Assembly (NCBI GenBank): GCA_014860565.1
Contig: JACZJN010000067.1
Span: 1 to 44,119, forward strand
DNA from: Bacteroidota bacterium
GTDB taxonomy: Bacteria > Bacteroidota > Ignavibacteria > SZUA-365
Direction: 5' to 3'
DNA length: 44,119 nucleotides
In this document: in pieces, positions 8,506-17,302 of the stretch
Numbering within the stretch: the stretch's first letter is position 1
How the letters are laid out: each line of letters begins with the position of its first letter
Notes under the pieces: model-generated
What the model was told of the DNA's origin: nothing
What the model saw: the letters and a program-made list of their open reading frames with translations, nothing else
Database searches by the model: none
Made by a program: the position numbers and the translations under genes

Positions 8506-11500
8506 CTATCGTGCGATGACGATGCGTCGCGTCACGGCCTGAAGACCGCTGCGCAGGGTGATGAAATACACGCCGTTGCTGAATCCGCGCGGGTCCCAGC
8601 TCGTGAAATGGTCGCCGGCTTCGAAACTGCCGTCGAGCAGCGTGGCGAGTTCCTTGCCCGCGGCATTGTGTAGCGTGAGCGTGACCGGTCCCTGCCGGGC
8701 GGCCGTGAAGGGAATCACGACGCCGTCGACGCCGTCATGCACGGGATTCGGCCAGGCGGCGCCGAGTGTCAGTTCCTGTGCGGCCGCGGGTTCGCGCACT
8801 CCGGTCGCGAGTGGATTGCCGATCTGCTTTTCCACGATGCCGTTTTTCGTCACGGCCCAGCCGGTGAGTGAATCCGCGAAGGCGAGTCCGAGCATTCGGC
8901 CGGCGGGAATGAGCGTGGTTTTCACCCAGGTCGTCCCTTCGTCCTTGCTCACCCAGGCGTATTCGTCGCTCAGCACCCAGAGGGCGCGGCTGACCGGATC
9001 GGCGTACAGGCCGACGAGGCGCTCGCCGTTCATCGGATAGAATGCGGAGAGCCAGCGACCGCCGCCGCTGACGGTGCGGCGAATACGCTGCGACACGTCG
9101 TCAATGAACCACCCCTTGAGTGGATCCACGAAGGCGATGTCGGAAACGAAATCGATGTCGCTTCCCGCGCCTTTCTCTTCCCAGGTCACGCCGCCGTCAA
9201 CGGTGCGGAATACGCTGGCGTCGCCCTGCTCATAATAATTCGAGGAGGCGAACCAACCGTACTGGTCGTCAACGAATTGCATGGTGTTGTACAGCGGAAT
9301 GCGCGCGTTGAGCCGCTGGGCGGTGCGTGTCCAGGTCTCGCCGCGGTCGCTGGTGAGGAAGACGTCGGCGCTGTCGTTCGCACCCTGGCTGACGGTGATG
9401 CCGCGCTTCTGGTCCCAGAAATGGATGTTGCCGAAGCGGGAATCGATGCCGTAGAGCACGTCGCGCCACGTCGCGCCGCCGTCGGTGGTCTTCCAGATGT
9501 GGCCGCTGCCGGTGTTCATCAGACTTTGCGGTCCGCCGGTTCCAACAAAGGCGGTATCGCGGTCGAAGGCGAAGACCGAGATCACGGACACTTCGGTATT
9601 CGGCAGCCGCATGTGGGTCCAGGTGCGCCCACCGTCTTCCGAGCGCGATACGCGTGCAGTGTCGCGGGCCAGCCACAGCGAACGGTCCGGCGCGACGAAG
9701 ATGTGATTGACCTGCGCGTCCATGCGCTCGCTCTGGACAATCTCCCACTCCGTCGAAACGACGTCCGCGGTCTGCAGCGTGAAGGTCTGCGTTCCGCTCC
9801 CGGCGGCATTGCTCGCTTCGATCGTGACGCGCGTGATCAGGTCGCTTGCGGTCCATCGCACGACACCGAGCACCGGATCGACCGTGGCGCCCTGCGGACC
9901 CTCGACCAGGCGGAAGGTCGGACGCGGCCAGGCGTTCACGACCGGAGCGTAGACGAAGGGCTGGAACATGTGCAGCGTCGTGGTGTCGGGACGCGAAACA
10001 AATTTCGGCTGTTGCTGCGCGGGCTCCTTCCACTGCAGGTCGTAATTGCCGCGGCCGTGCGTGATCGCGCGGAGCACGCCGGTTTCCTGCTGATACAGCA
10101 GCCGCTGCACGGAAACAGCGGGCATGCCGGTACCGAGCCGCTGCCAGTGTACGCCGTCGTTGTCGCTGACGAACGTGCCCAGATCGGTTCCGATCACCAG
10201 TCGTCCGTCGAGCGCTGCGATGTCGTTGACCGGCACATCCGGAAGATCTCCTGTGATGTCGGTCCAGTTCCGCGCGTAGTCGGTGGACTTCCAGACTTTC
10301 GCGACGCCGTACGCGCTGAACGTGGCATACATCACGCCCGGTTCCCAGGTGCGAAAGGCACTGCAGGTGGCACGGGGGAGTTGTCCGTTGGTCAGCTGCC
10401 AGGTGCTTCCCGCATCGTAGGAGACGCTGGTCTGTTCGGGGGCGGCGGCGAGAATGATCTTGTTGTCATACGGCGCGATGCTCACCGCCGTGACGTAGTA
10501 GCAGGACCCGCCGCCGGTGGGAAATGCGCAGGTGTTGAGCTGATCCCAGGTGCCGCCTCCGTTGGAGGTGCGGTACATGCGGTAGGTGCCGACGTACAGC
10601 ACATCCGGATCTTCTTTGTCCATTGCGTAGGCGATGTAGAACAGCGATCCTTCGTTGGGAAGCGTGCCCTGCGCCCAGGTCCAGGTCTGCCCGAAATCTT
10701 CCGAGCGCCAGAGCTTGAGCCGCTCCTGCGTCGTGTACATGACATTGGGCTGCGACGGGTGGATATACCCGTTGCCGCCGTCGCCGTAGAGCGAAAGCTC
10801 GAATTCCGGTCCACGATCCGAGACCAGCGTCCCGTTGTCCTGCGTTCCGCCGAAAAGGAACGCGTCGTTGCCGGGATACATGTCCCCGCCGATGAACTGC
10901 GTGATCGAGAGTCCGATATCGCGCTTGTCGAGCGTCTTTCCCTGATCGGTCAGAAGGAACAATCCGCCGTCGTTGCCGACGTACACACGGTCGGGATTGC
11001 TCGGATCGAATTCGATTTCATGCTGATCCACGTGAAGAATGCCACCGGCCAGCTGGTCGGCGATGCGTTCCCAGTTCTGTCCGCCGTCTCCCGAACGGAT
11101 GAGCTTCACGCCGCCGGCATAAACGATATCGGGATCGGAGGGATCCACGCCAACGATGTTGTCGAACCAGCCCTGCGCAACCATGTAGTCGAAGGGAATC
11201 GGGAGCTTGTTCCAGCTCGTACCGGCGTCTGTGGTCTTGAAGACGCCCATCAGAGGCGTGCGGCCCGCCCCCGTCACTTCCGAAACGCCGAGATACAGCA
11301 CATCCGGCTGCGAGGCGCAGATGCCGATGCCGGTGCGTCCGATCAGCGAATCGGTCACGCCGATATCGAGCTTCGTCCAGTTGTCGCCGCCGTCGGTGGT
11401 CTTGAACACGCCGTAGCGCGGTGCGGTGTAGGCGCCGATCACCTTGCTCGAGACGGTGTAGAGTATATCGGGATTGAGAGGATTGATGACGATGTCGGTC

Positions 11501-12243
11501 GTACGCGCCGGAAGCACCAGCTGCCAGGTGGCTCCGCCGTCTTTCGATCGCCAGATACCGTTGATCGTTTCGTCGGCGAGTCCGTACGGAACCGCGGCGT
11601 AGAGGATGTCGGGCTGCAGGGGATTTATGGCCATGTCGGATATGCGCGCGTACGGCATCGTACTCGCACCGACCTGCGCCCAGCTTTCTCCGGAATCCGT
11701 GCTCTTGAACATACCCGCCCCCGCGAAGGAATAGCCGCCGAAGCTGGCGTCGCCGGTGCCGGCATACACGATGCTCGTATCGACGGGATTGATGACGATG
11801 GACCCCATCGACTGGGTGGGAAAATCATCCGAGACCGAGGTCCATGTCAGGCCGGCGTCCCACGAACGCCACACCCCGCCGTCGGCCGCGCCCACGTACA
11901 TGGTCATGGGATTGAGCGGATTGATGGCGAGCGCGAAAATGCGTCCCCCGATATTGTCGGGACCCACGTTCTTCCACGTCGGATCGGCCGCGCCCTTGGC
12001 GAGCGGCGCGTACACGGGGAGTTTCTGCATCTGCTCGAACGCGCGTGCCTGCGCGCCCGCGGGCGCATGCGCATTCGGCCACGATACGCGGTTGTGGAAA
12101 TATTCGTAGCGCGCTTCGGCGTTGCTTTTCGCACGCTGTTTCACCTCGTCGCCGGGCCGATAGATCAGCGGATCCTGGGCGGATGCCGGAAACAGGCTGG
12201 CGAAAAAAACGGCCACGATAAAGAAGGAAGTGCCAATGCGCAT
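8506..12243 (-). CDS. Large secreted beta-propeller (BNR/sortilin-like) T9SS protein, copy 1 of a tandem pair
   Basis: Also 1245 residues, colinear with the downstream copy over its whole length. A signal peptide ends at about PASA-QDP. A large propeller with Asp-box repeats (SWDAGLTW, STDSGESW, TTDGGDNW, TTDAGTSW) covers ~80-735. An Ig-like putative domain spans ~746-828 (GVVRW). A second propeller covers ~830-1145, and the T9SS type A sorting domain starts at AWPNPV near 1163. The start is preceded by GAGGT five bases upstream, and a Bacteroidota-style promoter lies at 12314-12344. It heads a two-gene operon. Family knowledge points to cell-surface or extracellular location via T9SS. The ligand or substrate is not inferable. 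Confidence 0.92.
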   Translation of the reverse strand: MRIGTSFFIVAVFFASLFPASAQDPLIYRPGDEVKQRAKSNAEARYEYFHNRVSWPNAHAPAGAQARAFEQMQKLPVYAPLAKGAADPTWKNVGPDNIGGRIFALAINPLNPMTMYVGAADGGVWRSWDAGLTWTSVSDDFPTQSMGSIVINPVDTSIVYAGTGDASFGGYSFAGAGMFKSTDSGESWAQVGASTMPYARISDMAINPLQPDILYAAVPYGLADETINGIWRSKDGGATWQLVLPARTTDIVINPLNPDILYTVSSKVIGAYTAPRYGVFKTTDGGDNWTKLDIGVTDSLIGRTGIGICASQPDVLYLGVSEVTGAGRTPLMGVFKTTDAGTSWNKLPIPFDYMVAQGWFDNIVGVDPSDPDIVYAGGVKLIRSGDGGQNWERIADQLAGGILHVDQHEIEFDPSNPDRVYVGNDGGLFLLTDQGKTLDKRDIGLSITQFIGGDMYPGNDAFLFGGTQDNGTLVSDRGPEFELSLYGDGGNGYIHPSQPNVMYTTQERLKLWRSEDFGQTWTWAQGTLPNEGSLFYIAYAMDKEDPDVLYVGTYRMYRTSNGGGTWDQLNTCAFPTGGGSCYYVTAVSIAPYDNKIILAAAPEQTSVSYDAGSTWQLTNGQLPRATCSAFRTWEPGVMYATFSAYGVAKVWKSTDYARNWTDITGDLPDVPVNDIAALDGRLVIGTDLGTFVSDNDGVHWQRLGTGMPAVSVQRLLYQQETGVLRAITHGRGNYDLQWKEPAQQQPKFVSRPDTTTLHMFQPFVYAPVVNAWPRPTFRLVEGPQGATVDPVLGVVRWTASDLITRVTIEASNAAGSGTQTFTLQTADVVSTEWEIVQSERMDAQVNHIFVAPDRSLWLARDTARVSRSEDGGRTWTHMRLPNTEVSVISVFAFDRDTAFVGTGGPQSLMNTGSGHIWKTTDGGATWRDVLYGIDSRFGNIHFWDQKRGITVSQGANDSADVFLTSDRGETWTRTAQRLNARIPLYNTMQFVDDQYGWFASSNYYEQGDASVFRTVDGGVTWEEKGAGSDIDFVSDIAFVDPLKGWFIDDVSQRIRRTVSGGGRWLSAFYPMNGERLVGLYADPVSRALWVLSDEYAWVSKDEGTTWVKTTLIPAGRMLGLAFADSLTGWAVTKNGIVEKQIGNPLATGVREPAAAQELTLGAAWPNPVHDGVDGVVIPFTAARQGPVTLTLHNAAGKELATLLDGSFEAGDHFTSWDPRGFSNGVYFITLRSGLQAVTRRIVIAR

Positions 12244-12313
12244 AACGACCTCATGCTCTGTCTGCGTGCTGGAAGAACGGAAAATGATGAAGCGAGAATT
12301 GTGCCTATCATGG

Positions 12314-12344
12314 AAAAACTACTACGACAGGGCGGGAATGTCAA
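12314..12344 (-). promoter_or_regulatory. Candidate Bacteroidota-type promoter for the tandem propeller operon
   Basis: On the minus strand TTG (part of TTGACA, 12344-12339) is followed after exactly 20 nt by TAGTTTTT (12321-12314), a 7/8 match to the Bacteroidota -7 box TAnnTTTG. It lies about 70 nt upstream of the ATG at 12243. Confidence 0.5.
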
Positions 12345-12363
12345 TGAAGATCGGCGCACATGT

Positions 12364-12369
12364 TATATT
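12364..12369 (+). promoter_or_regulatory. Candidate -10-like box TATATT next to the CoA-binding gene start
   Basis: TATATT ends 5 nt before the preferred ATG at 12375. If it is the -10 element, transcription would begin at about the start codon and the mRNA would be leaderless, which fits the lack of a Shine-Dalgarno sequence here. The same hexamer recurs upstream of four other genes in the window. Confidence 0.3.
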
Positions 12370-12374
12370 ACGTC

Positions 12375-12770
12375 ATGAATCAGCACCTGACGACCCTTCT
12401 GCGCAACACCCGCCGCATCGCGGTGGTGGGACTTTCCGACCAGCCCTGGCGGACCAGCTATCAGATCGCCCAGACCCTGCTCGCGCACGGGTATACCGTG
12501 CTGCCGGTCAATCCGAATTTCGGGGAATGGAACGGCATACCTGCCTGGCCCGATCTTGCGAGCGTTCCCGGCCCGGTGGATATGGTGAATGTATTCCGTC
12601 GCTCGGAGTTCGTTTCGGGAATTGTCGACGAAGCGATCGCCATCGGTGCGCAGGCGCTGTGGACACAATTGGGCGTGGTTGACTGGGAGGCGGGCGAACG
12701 GGCGGAGCGCGCAGGGCTGCACGTCGTCATGGACCGCTGTATCGCGGTGGAACTCTCGCGAATGGGATAA
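12375..12770 (+). CDS. CoA-binding domain protein (YccU-like)
   Basis: A 131-residue single-domain protein of the CoA_binding_2 type. A Rossmann-like N-terminus (RIAVVGLSDQPWRTSYQIAQ) is followed by YTVLPVNP and then alternating strands and helices. These include PVDMVNVFRRSE and ALWTQLGVVD, and it ends with the family's MDRCIAVE segment. The length matches the family. Members bind CoA or related nucleotides in the cytoplasm; the physiological role is unknown. An in-frame ATG five codons earlier (12360) is possible, but neither start has a ribosome-binding site. The next gene converges on it from the other strand with 33 bp between them. Confidence 0.88.
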   Translation: MNQHLTTLLRNTRRIAVVGLSDQPWRTSYQIAQTLLAHGYTVLPVNPNFGEWNGIPAWPDLASVPGPVDMVNVFRRSEFVSGIVDEAIAIGAQALWTQLGVVDWEAGERAERAGLHVVMDRCIAVELSRMG

Positions 12771-12803
12771 CCCTCCTCGGTCTCCTCTCTCCTCCCCCGT
12801 CAG

Positions 12804-12986
12804 TCAGCCTTCGGCTTCGTTTTCGACGGCGACCTGCCGGGTATCGAGGTCGATTTCCACATGAATGGTATTGGGTCTGCAGCAGACCTGGCAATCCTCG
12901 ACGAATACCTGGTCCTCACCCGCGGAAATATCCACGTCGATCTCATTGACTTCGAAGCACCAGGCACAGCGAAATGTCTTTCGCAT
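12804..12986 (-). CDS. CPXCG-type cysteine-rich small protein
   Basis: A 60-residue protein matching the Cys-rich CPXCG family in length and layout. It has an N-terminal Cys pair (Cys7, Cys10), an acidic middle (EIDVDISAGEDQVFVED) and the C-terminal signature DCQVCCRP (Cys32, Cys35, Cys36), probably a metal-binding knuckle. The usual CPxCG is altered to CAWCF here. A strong AGGAGGAG ribosome-binding site precedes the ATG. The family is of unknown function, and the gene stands alone between the CoA-binding gene and the amidase operon. Confidence 0.85.
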   Translation of the reverse strand: MRKTFRCAWCFEVNEIDVDISAGEDQVFVEDCQVCCRPNTIHVEIDLDTRQVAVENEAEG

Positions 12987-13064
12987 GGCACTCCTCCTGT
13001 TTGGCGGTGTGCCTGTAAACTAGCCCGCACCGAGAGCATTGTCAAGATGAAAAGCGCTGTCGCG

Positions 13065-14789
13065 CTATTCCTTCAGGCTTTTTTCGTATTCCTTCGCGTA
13101 GGATGATATGGCATCGAAAAAGAGCTTGGCCAGATGCTCCTGCCCCTCGTTCGATGCGAGGAATTTCTCCTCGTTCCGATTGCTCACAAAGCCGCTCTCA
13201 ATCAATACGCCCGGCATGGAAGCGCCCACGAGAACATAGAAGCCCGCCTGTTTGACTCCCTTGCTCGTCACCTGCCTGCTGGCCTTGACCTCGTCATGCA
13301 GCAGTTCCGCGAAGCGCTCGCTGTATTTCGCGTAGGCGCTGTGCGCCATGTTGATCAGGATGAAACTCTCGTTGTCGAGCTTGGCGTACCGTTTTTCGTA
13401 GTCCTTTTCAAGCTTGATGACCGAGTTTTCGAATTCCGCGATGCGGATGGCCTCGGCTGTGCGTCCGGGCCGAAGGATATACACCTCGAACCCCTTCGCG
13501 CTCGAGGGTTTCGCCTCGGTGGCGTTGCAGTGAATGGAGATGAACAGCTTGCCTTCGGCCGCGTTCGCGATCTGACCGCGCTTGTCGAGGGGGATGAACG
13601 TGTCGTCCTTGCGCGTGTACACGATTTTCACCCCGGGCATTTCGCGTTCGATCATCTTGCCAAGCTTCAGCGCGATCCCGAGCGTGACGTTCTTCTCCTT
13701 GATACCGCTCACGCCGATCGCGCCCGGGTCCTTGCCCCCGTGGCCGGCGTCGATGACGATGCAGTCGAGTTTCCATTTCGAACGGTCGCCGTCCTGCTTG
13801 CCGCGCTTGTCGGCGTTGAGCACGGTGCCGACGTCGACTTTCCTGAACAGCGAAACGAGGAGGTCGCCGGACTTCACGTCGCGGCTGATCTTGTCGGACG
13901 TGAAGCTGCCGTTGAGCGTGAAGCTGATGCGCGCATTGCCGCCGAGCTGCTCGGCCTCCACACCGGTGATTCCTTCGCCGTCTGTGGGCGTCTGCCGCAA
14001 TTCGTTCACGTCGACCGAAGCGCCCGAGAGCGTCACGACGAGACTGCCGTTCTTCAGCTCGCTGTCGAAACTCTTGACCTGCTTGCGCGTGTGGATGCGG
14101 ATGAGGGTGCCGTTTTTCCGCGTGTCGACGCTGATGCGGCCGATGTCGTAGGTCGAGGCCTTCTCTACCGCGATTTCACGCGGGGCCAGATCCGCCGCCC
14201 CTGCCCCCGGCGTCGCAGTGTCGCTGCTCGATGCGCCTGCGTCGGGAACCGCGGCGCCATCGTTCGTTCCACTTTTTGATGAACGTGCGGCCAGCGATGT
14301 CCCACTCTCAGGGACGCCGGTCACGCGCGCCACCGGCTTGCTGGTGCTGGTGATCACCAGTTCGGCTTTCCCCTGGTCAAGCAGCAGACTCATGCCCCAG
14401 GTCCGGCTCAGCAGCGGCAGCGCCGGGGCCATCGGCAGATAATACGCGACCTGCGTGCGCGACACTTCCACCGGCAGTTGATACACTTCGCTGATGGTGT
14501 TTTCGCGATGCGAGAGCACGACGACGAAAGGATTGTTCGCCGTGAATTTCAGGCGGTTCTCGCCGACGCGGACTTCGATTTTGCCCGACTCGGCGTTCTC
14601 ATACGTCGAGAGACCCGCGCCCTTGCTCAGTTCATTGAGCGAGGCGTAGAGCACGCCGTCGTGCTCGAAGGCCGGCACGGTGAACTTCCGTTCGCCGAAC
14701 ACGACTTTCAGAGACGTGATTTCCGCCTGTGCGGGTGTAAGGAACGTGGAACACAGCAGGAGAGAAAGGAGAATGGTTGCGAAACGCAT
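13065..14789 (-). CDS. N-acetylmuramoyl-L-alanine amidase (AMIN + Amidase_3)
   Basis: A periplasmic cell-wall hydrolase that cleaves the amide bond between MurNAc and the stem peptide. A Sec signal peptide (MRFATILLSL... to AQA) is followed by a beta-rich N-terminal domain resembling the copper-amine-oxidase-like N domain. A Ser/Gly/Ala-rich linker comes next, then an AMIN-type domain and the Amidase_3 domain. Counted from an alternative ATG eight codons upstream (14813), the zinc and catalytic residues are His358 (DAGHGG), Glu373 (GIKEK), His428 (SIHCNA) and Glu539 (LIESGF), all present. I prefer 14789 because it gives a standard signal peptide; neither start has a clear ribosome-binding site. 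It is last in a probable operon behind the SpoIIE-type phosphatase gene, which ends about 30-55 nt upstream. Confidence 0.93.
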   Translation of the reverse strand: MRFATILLSLLLCSTFLTPAQAEITSLKVVFGERKFTVPAFEHDGVLYASLNELSKGAGLSTYENAESGKIEVRVGENRLKFTANNPFVVVLSHRENTISEVYQLPVEVSRTQVAYYLPMAPALPLLSRTWGMSLLLDQGKAELVITSTSKPVARVTGVPESGTSLAARSSKSGTNDGAAVPDAGASSSDTATPGAGAADLAPREIAVEKASTYDIGRISVDTRKNGTLIRIHTRKQVKSFDSELKNGSLVVTLSGASVDVNELRQTPTDGEGITGVEAEQLGGNARISFTLNGSFTSDKISRDVKSGDLLVSLFRKVDVGTVLNADKRGKQDGDRSKWKLDCIVIDAGHGGKDPGAIGVSGIKEKNVTLGIALKLGKMIEREMPGVKIVYTRKDDTFIPLDKRGQIANAAEGKLFISIHCNATEAKPSSAKGFEVYILRPGRTAEAIRIAEFENSVIKLEKDYEKRYAKLDNESFILINMAHSAYAKYSERFAELLHDEVKASRQVTSKGVKQAGFYVLVGASMPGVLIESGFVSNRNEEKFLASNEGQEHLAKLFFDAISSYAKEYEKSLKE

Positions 14790-14843
14790 GGCACCCGGGG
14801 AAGTGTTGGACATTGGATTGGCGGGCGGTGGCGCCCGGTGGGA

Positions 14844-16073
14844 TCATTTCTTGCGTTTGATCACGACGACCGTCTTGTCGTCGGAATATACGCCTTCGGC
14901 GCTAAAGGTCTGCACGTCCTGGAGAATCTCGAGACAGATATCCTTCGCGCTCATGCCGGCGCTGCGCGTGATGACCTCCATGATGCGGCCTTCCTGGTAC
15001 TCGTCGGTACCGTCGTTGGCCTCGCTGATGCCGTCGGTGTAGAGGACGAGCACGTCTTCCGGCATGATGTTGGCGTTGGTCACGCTGAAATGCGCATCGG
15101 GGATCAGACCGATCACCGGACCGGTCACGCTCAGTTCGCTGCAGTCGCGTCCCTTCGCGTGATAGTGAATCGGTTTGCAGTGCCCGGCGTTGGAATAGAG
15201 CATCAGTCCCTCTTCCCCCGCGAACAGCTCGCAATAGAAGAGCGTCAGGAAACGTTCGTGCGGAAAAATGCGGCGGTTGATCGTGTTGATGCGGCGCAGC
15301 ATCGACGAGATGCGGCTCTCCGCCTCGACGCTCATCATCAGCGCGCCCGAAACGAACAGCGCCTGCACCGCGGCCGAGAATCCCTTGCTGGCGGCATCGC
15401 CGATGGACACGGCCATGCGGTCGGGATCGTCGTCGAGGGGATAGTAATTGAAGAAATCACCGCCGACGGTTTTTTCCGGCAGCGAAATACCGTAGAGCTC
15501 GTAGCTGCCGAACGAGAATTCGTGCTCCGGAAGAATGCGGCGCTGCAGGTCGCGGGCCATCTCCATTTCAGACAGCAGGCTCCGCTTTTCCTCTTCGGAG
15601 CGTCTGCTGTTGAGCAGCTGCGTCACCGCCTGTCCGGCGATGGAGAGAATGTACTTGAATTCGAGATCGTTCAGCGCCGTGTTGAATGCCATCAGGTATT
15701 CGTAATAGGCGAGTCCGGCGAGCGAGACGCGGTTGCCGATGCCGGTGGCGGAATACTTGATGATGCCCTTCTTCCGCAAGGCGCGGTTGGTTTCGTCGGC
15801 GAGCACGGTCCGCTTGCGCGCGACCTGTTCGAACACGGCGTAGCCTTTCAGGCGGATTTCGAAACCGACGCCGACGGATTCGATATTGCCCTGCTCGTAG
15901 ATGAGTCGGTACTTGCGTTCTCCCGGAAGCAGCTTCCAGACGCGTCCCCCCGTCACGGTGGTGCGCTCGTTCCGAACGATTTCGTCGAGAATGGCCGTCA
16001 GCATCGCCTCGTCGGAATCGAACTGCCGGGCGCCGATATTTTCGATGAGACGATATAATGTGCGTTGTGTCAT
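14844..16073 (-). CDS. SpoIIE/RsbU-type PP2C serine phosphatase with N-terminal sensor-like region
   Basis: A 409-residue cytoplasmic protein. Residues ~20-170 form a GAF-like region without a recognised ligand motif. A short helical linker (SRRSEEEKRSLLSEMEMARDL) joins it to a SpoIIE-type PP2C phosphatase domain (~190-409). Metal-binding motifs are visible: VGGDFF, IGDAASKG, LYTDGISEAND and DDKTVVV. The family dephosphorylates phosphoserine on anti-sigma-factor antagonist proteins in partner-switching pathways. No antagonist or anti-sigma gene is adjacent. It lies between the MFS transporter and amidase genes on the same strand, probably in one transcript. There is no obvious ribosome-binding site. 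Confidence 0.9.
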   Translation of the reverse strand: MTQRTLYRLIENIGARQFDSDEAMLTAILDEIVRNERTTVTGGRVWKLLPGERKYRLIYEQGNIESVGVGFEIRLKGYAVFEQVARKRTVLADETNRALRKKGIIKYSATGIGNRVSLAGLAYYEYLMAFNTALNDLEFKYILSIAGQAVTQLLNSRRSEEEKRSLLSEMEMARDLQRRILPEHEFSFGSYELYGISLPEKTVGGDFFNYYPLDDDPDRMAVSIGDAASKGFSAAVQALFVSGALMMSVEAESRISSMLRRINTINRRIFPHERFLTLFYCELFAGEEGLMLYSNAGHCKPIHYHAKGRDCSELSVTGPVIGLIPDAHFSVTNANIMPEDVLVLYTDGISEANDGTDEYQEGRIMEVITRSAGMSAKDICLEILQDVQTFSAEGVYSDDKTVVVIKRKK

Positions 16074-16117
16074 GGAATCGTGATTGCGTCAGTAAATATG
16101 AAATTGAATAGCAGCGG

Positions 16118-17302
16118 TCAGTCCCAGAGTGTCACACGCACCAGGAACACCACGCCGAGGAGCACGAAGCCGCCGGTCAGGAAGGGCCATGACGTTCCGA
16201 ACACCTGGAAGACGAACGCGCCCCAGACCGGTCCGAGCACGCGACCGAGTGCGCCGAGCGACTGGTTGATGCCGAGGATGCCGCCCTGCTGCCGCTCGTC
16301 GGCATGCCTCGAAATGAGGCTCAGGCAGCTCGGTGTCATGATACCCGTGCCGAAGGAAAGCACGGCCAGCACCCCGAGCAAAGTCCATGTGTCCGGCGCG
16401 AAGGGAATCGCTGCGAGCCCCGCCGAGGTGAACGCCGCACCAACGAGAAACAGCAGGCGCTCTCCGAAGCGCTGGCTGAGACTGCGAATCAATCCGCCCT
16501 GCGTGATCGCGCCGATGATGCCGATGAAGCCGAAAAGATAACCGACCTCGCGTTCGCTGAAACCGAACTCACGGGTCGAGATCAGCGGGAAGGTCGCATA
16601 GATATTGGCGTAGCCGAACGTGATCAGGAAAAACAGTATGAGAAGCATCCCGATCTTCGGGCGTTTGAGCGCGGCGATCATCAGGGAAAAATCAAAGGCC
16701 TTGGCCACGGGCGCCGGCTGCGCGTCTTTCTTCAGCGATTCGGGCAGCGCGATGAACGCGGTCACGAGTGCGATCGTCGAGAGTGCGGCAGCGGCGAAGC
16801 CGGGCACGGCGTAGCCGTAGCCGACGAGGGTTCCGCCGATGAACGGACCGAACACGAAACCCAGGCCAAACGCCGCGCCGATCAGTCCCATGCCCCGTGC
16901 CCGTTCTTCAGGACGCGTGACATCGGAAATGTAGGCCTGTGCCGCCGAGATGTTCGCGCCACCCACTCCGCCGAGCAGACGGGAGATGAACAGCATTTCC
17001 AGCGAATGCGCCATGCCGAACATGACGTAGCTGACGGCGGTCAGAGAGAGGCCGAAAATGAGGATCGGACGGCGACCGAGACGGTCGGAGAGTCGTCCCC
17101 ACACCGGAGTGAACAGAAGCTGCGAAAAGGAAAACGCCGCGACGAGGAAGCCCACGGTGACGTCGCTCGCGCCGAACCCGGCTTCCGCGTAGGAAGGAAT
17201 GATGGGAATGACGATGCCAAATCCCAACAAATCAATGAAGGTGATCAGAAAAATGATCGCGAGGGGAGTTTTTTTCATGCGTACGCTGGCGGCCGGCAGC
17301 AT
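16118..17302 (-). CDS. MFS transporter (TetA/DHA1-like)
   Basis: A 394-residue major facilitator with twelve apparent membrane spans. The MFS motif A between spans 2 and 3 is GRLSDRLGRRPIL, and a motif-C-like segment (GLGFVFGPFIGG) lies in span 5, the antiporter signature. The overall sequence resembles TetA-type drug:proton antiporters of the DHA1 group, but resistance to a given drug cannot be inferred. The ATG at 17302 shares its A with the TGA stop of the isocitrate dehydrogenase gene, which suggests translational coupling. An in-frame ATG eight codons later (17278, MKKTPLA) is an alternative start. The SpoIIE-type phosphatase gene follows after 44 nt. Confidence 0.9.
   Translation of the reverse strand: MLPAASVRMKKTPLAIIFLITFIDLLGFGIVIPIIPSYAEAGFGASDVTVGFLVAAFSFSQLLFTPVWGRLSDRLGRRPILIFGLSLTAVSYVMFGMAHSLEMLFISRLLGGVGGANISAAQAYISDVTRPEERARGMGLIGAAFGLGFVFGPFIGGTLVGYGYAVPGFAAAALSTIALVTAFIALPESLKKDAQPAPVAKAFDFSLMIAALKRPKIGMLLILFFLITFGYANIYATFPLISTREFGFSEREVGYLFGFIGIIGAITQGGLIRSLSQRFGERLLFLVGAAFTSAGLAAIPFAPDTWTLLGVLAVLSFGTGIMTPSCLSLISRHADERQQGGILGINQSLGALGRVLGPVWGAFVFQVFGTSWPFLTGGFVLLGVVFLVRVTLWD

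Noticed and set aside
9277-12378. A 1033-codon open frame on the plus strand
   Set aside because: It is antisense to the upstream propeller gene and has the same composition artefact.
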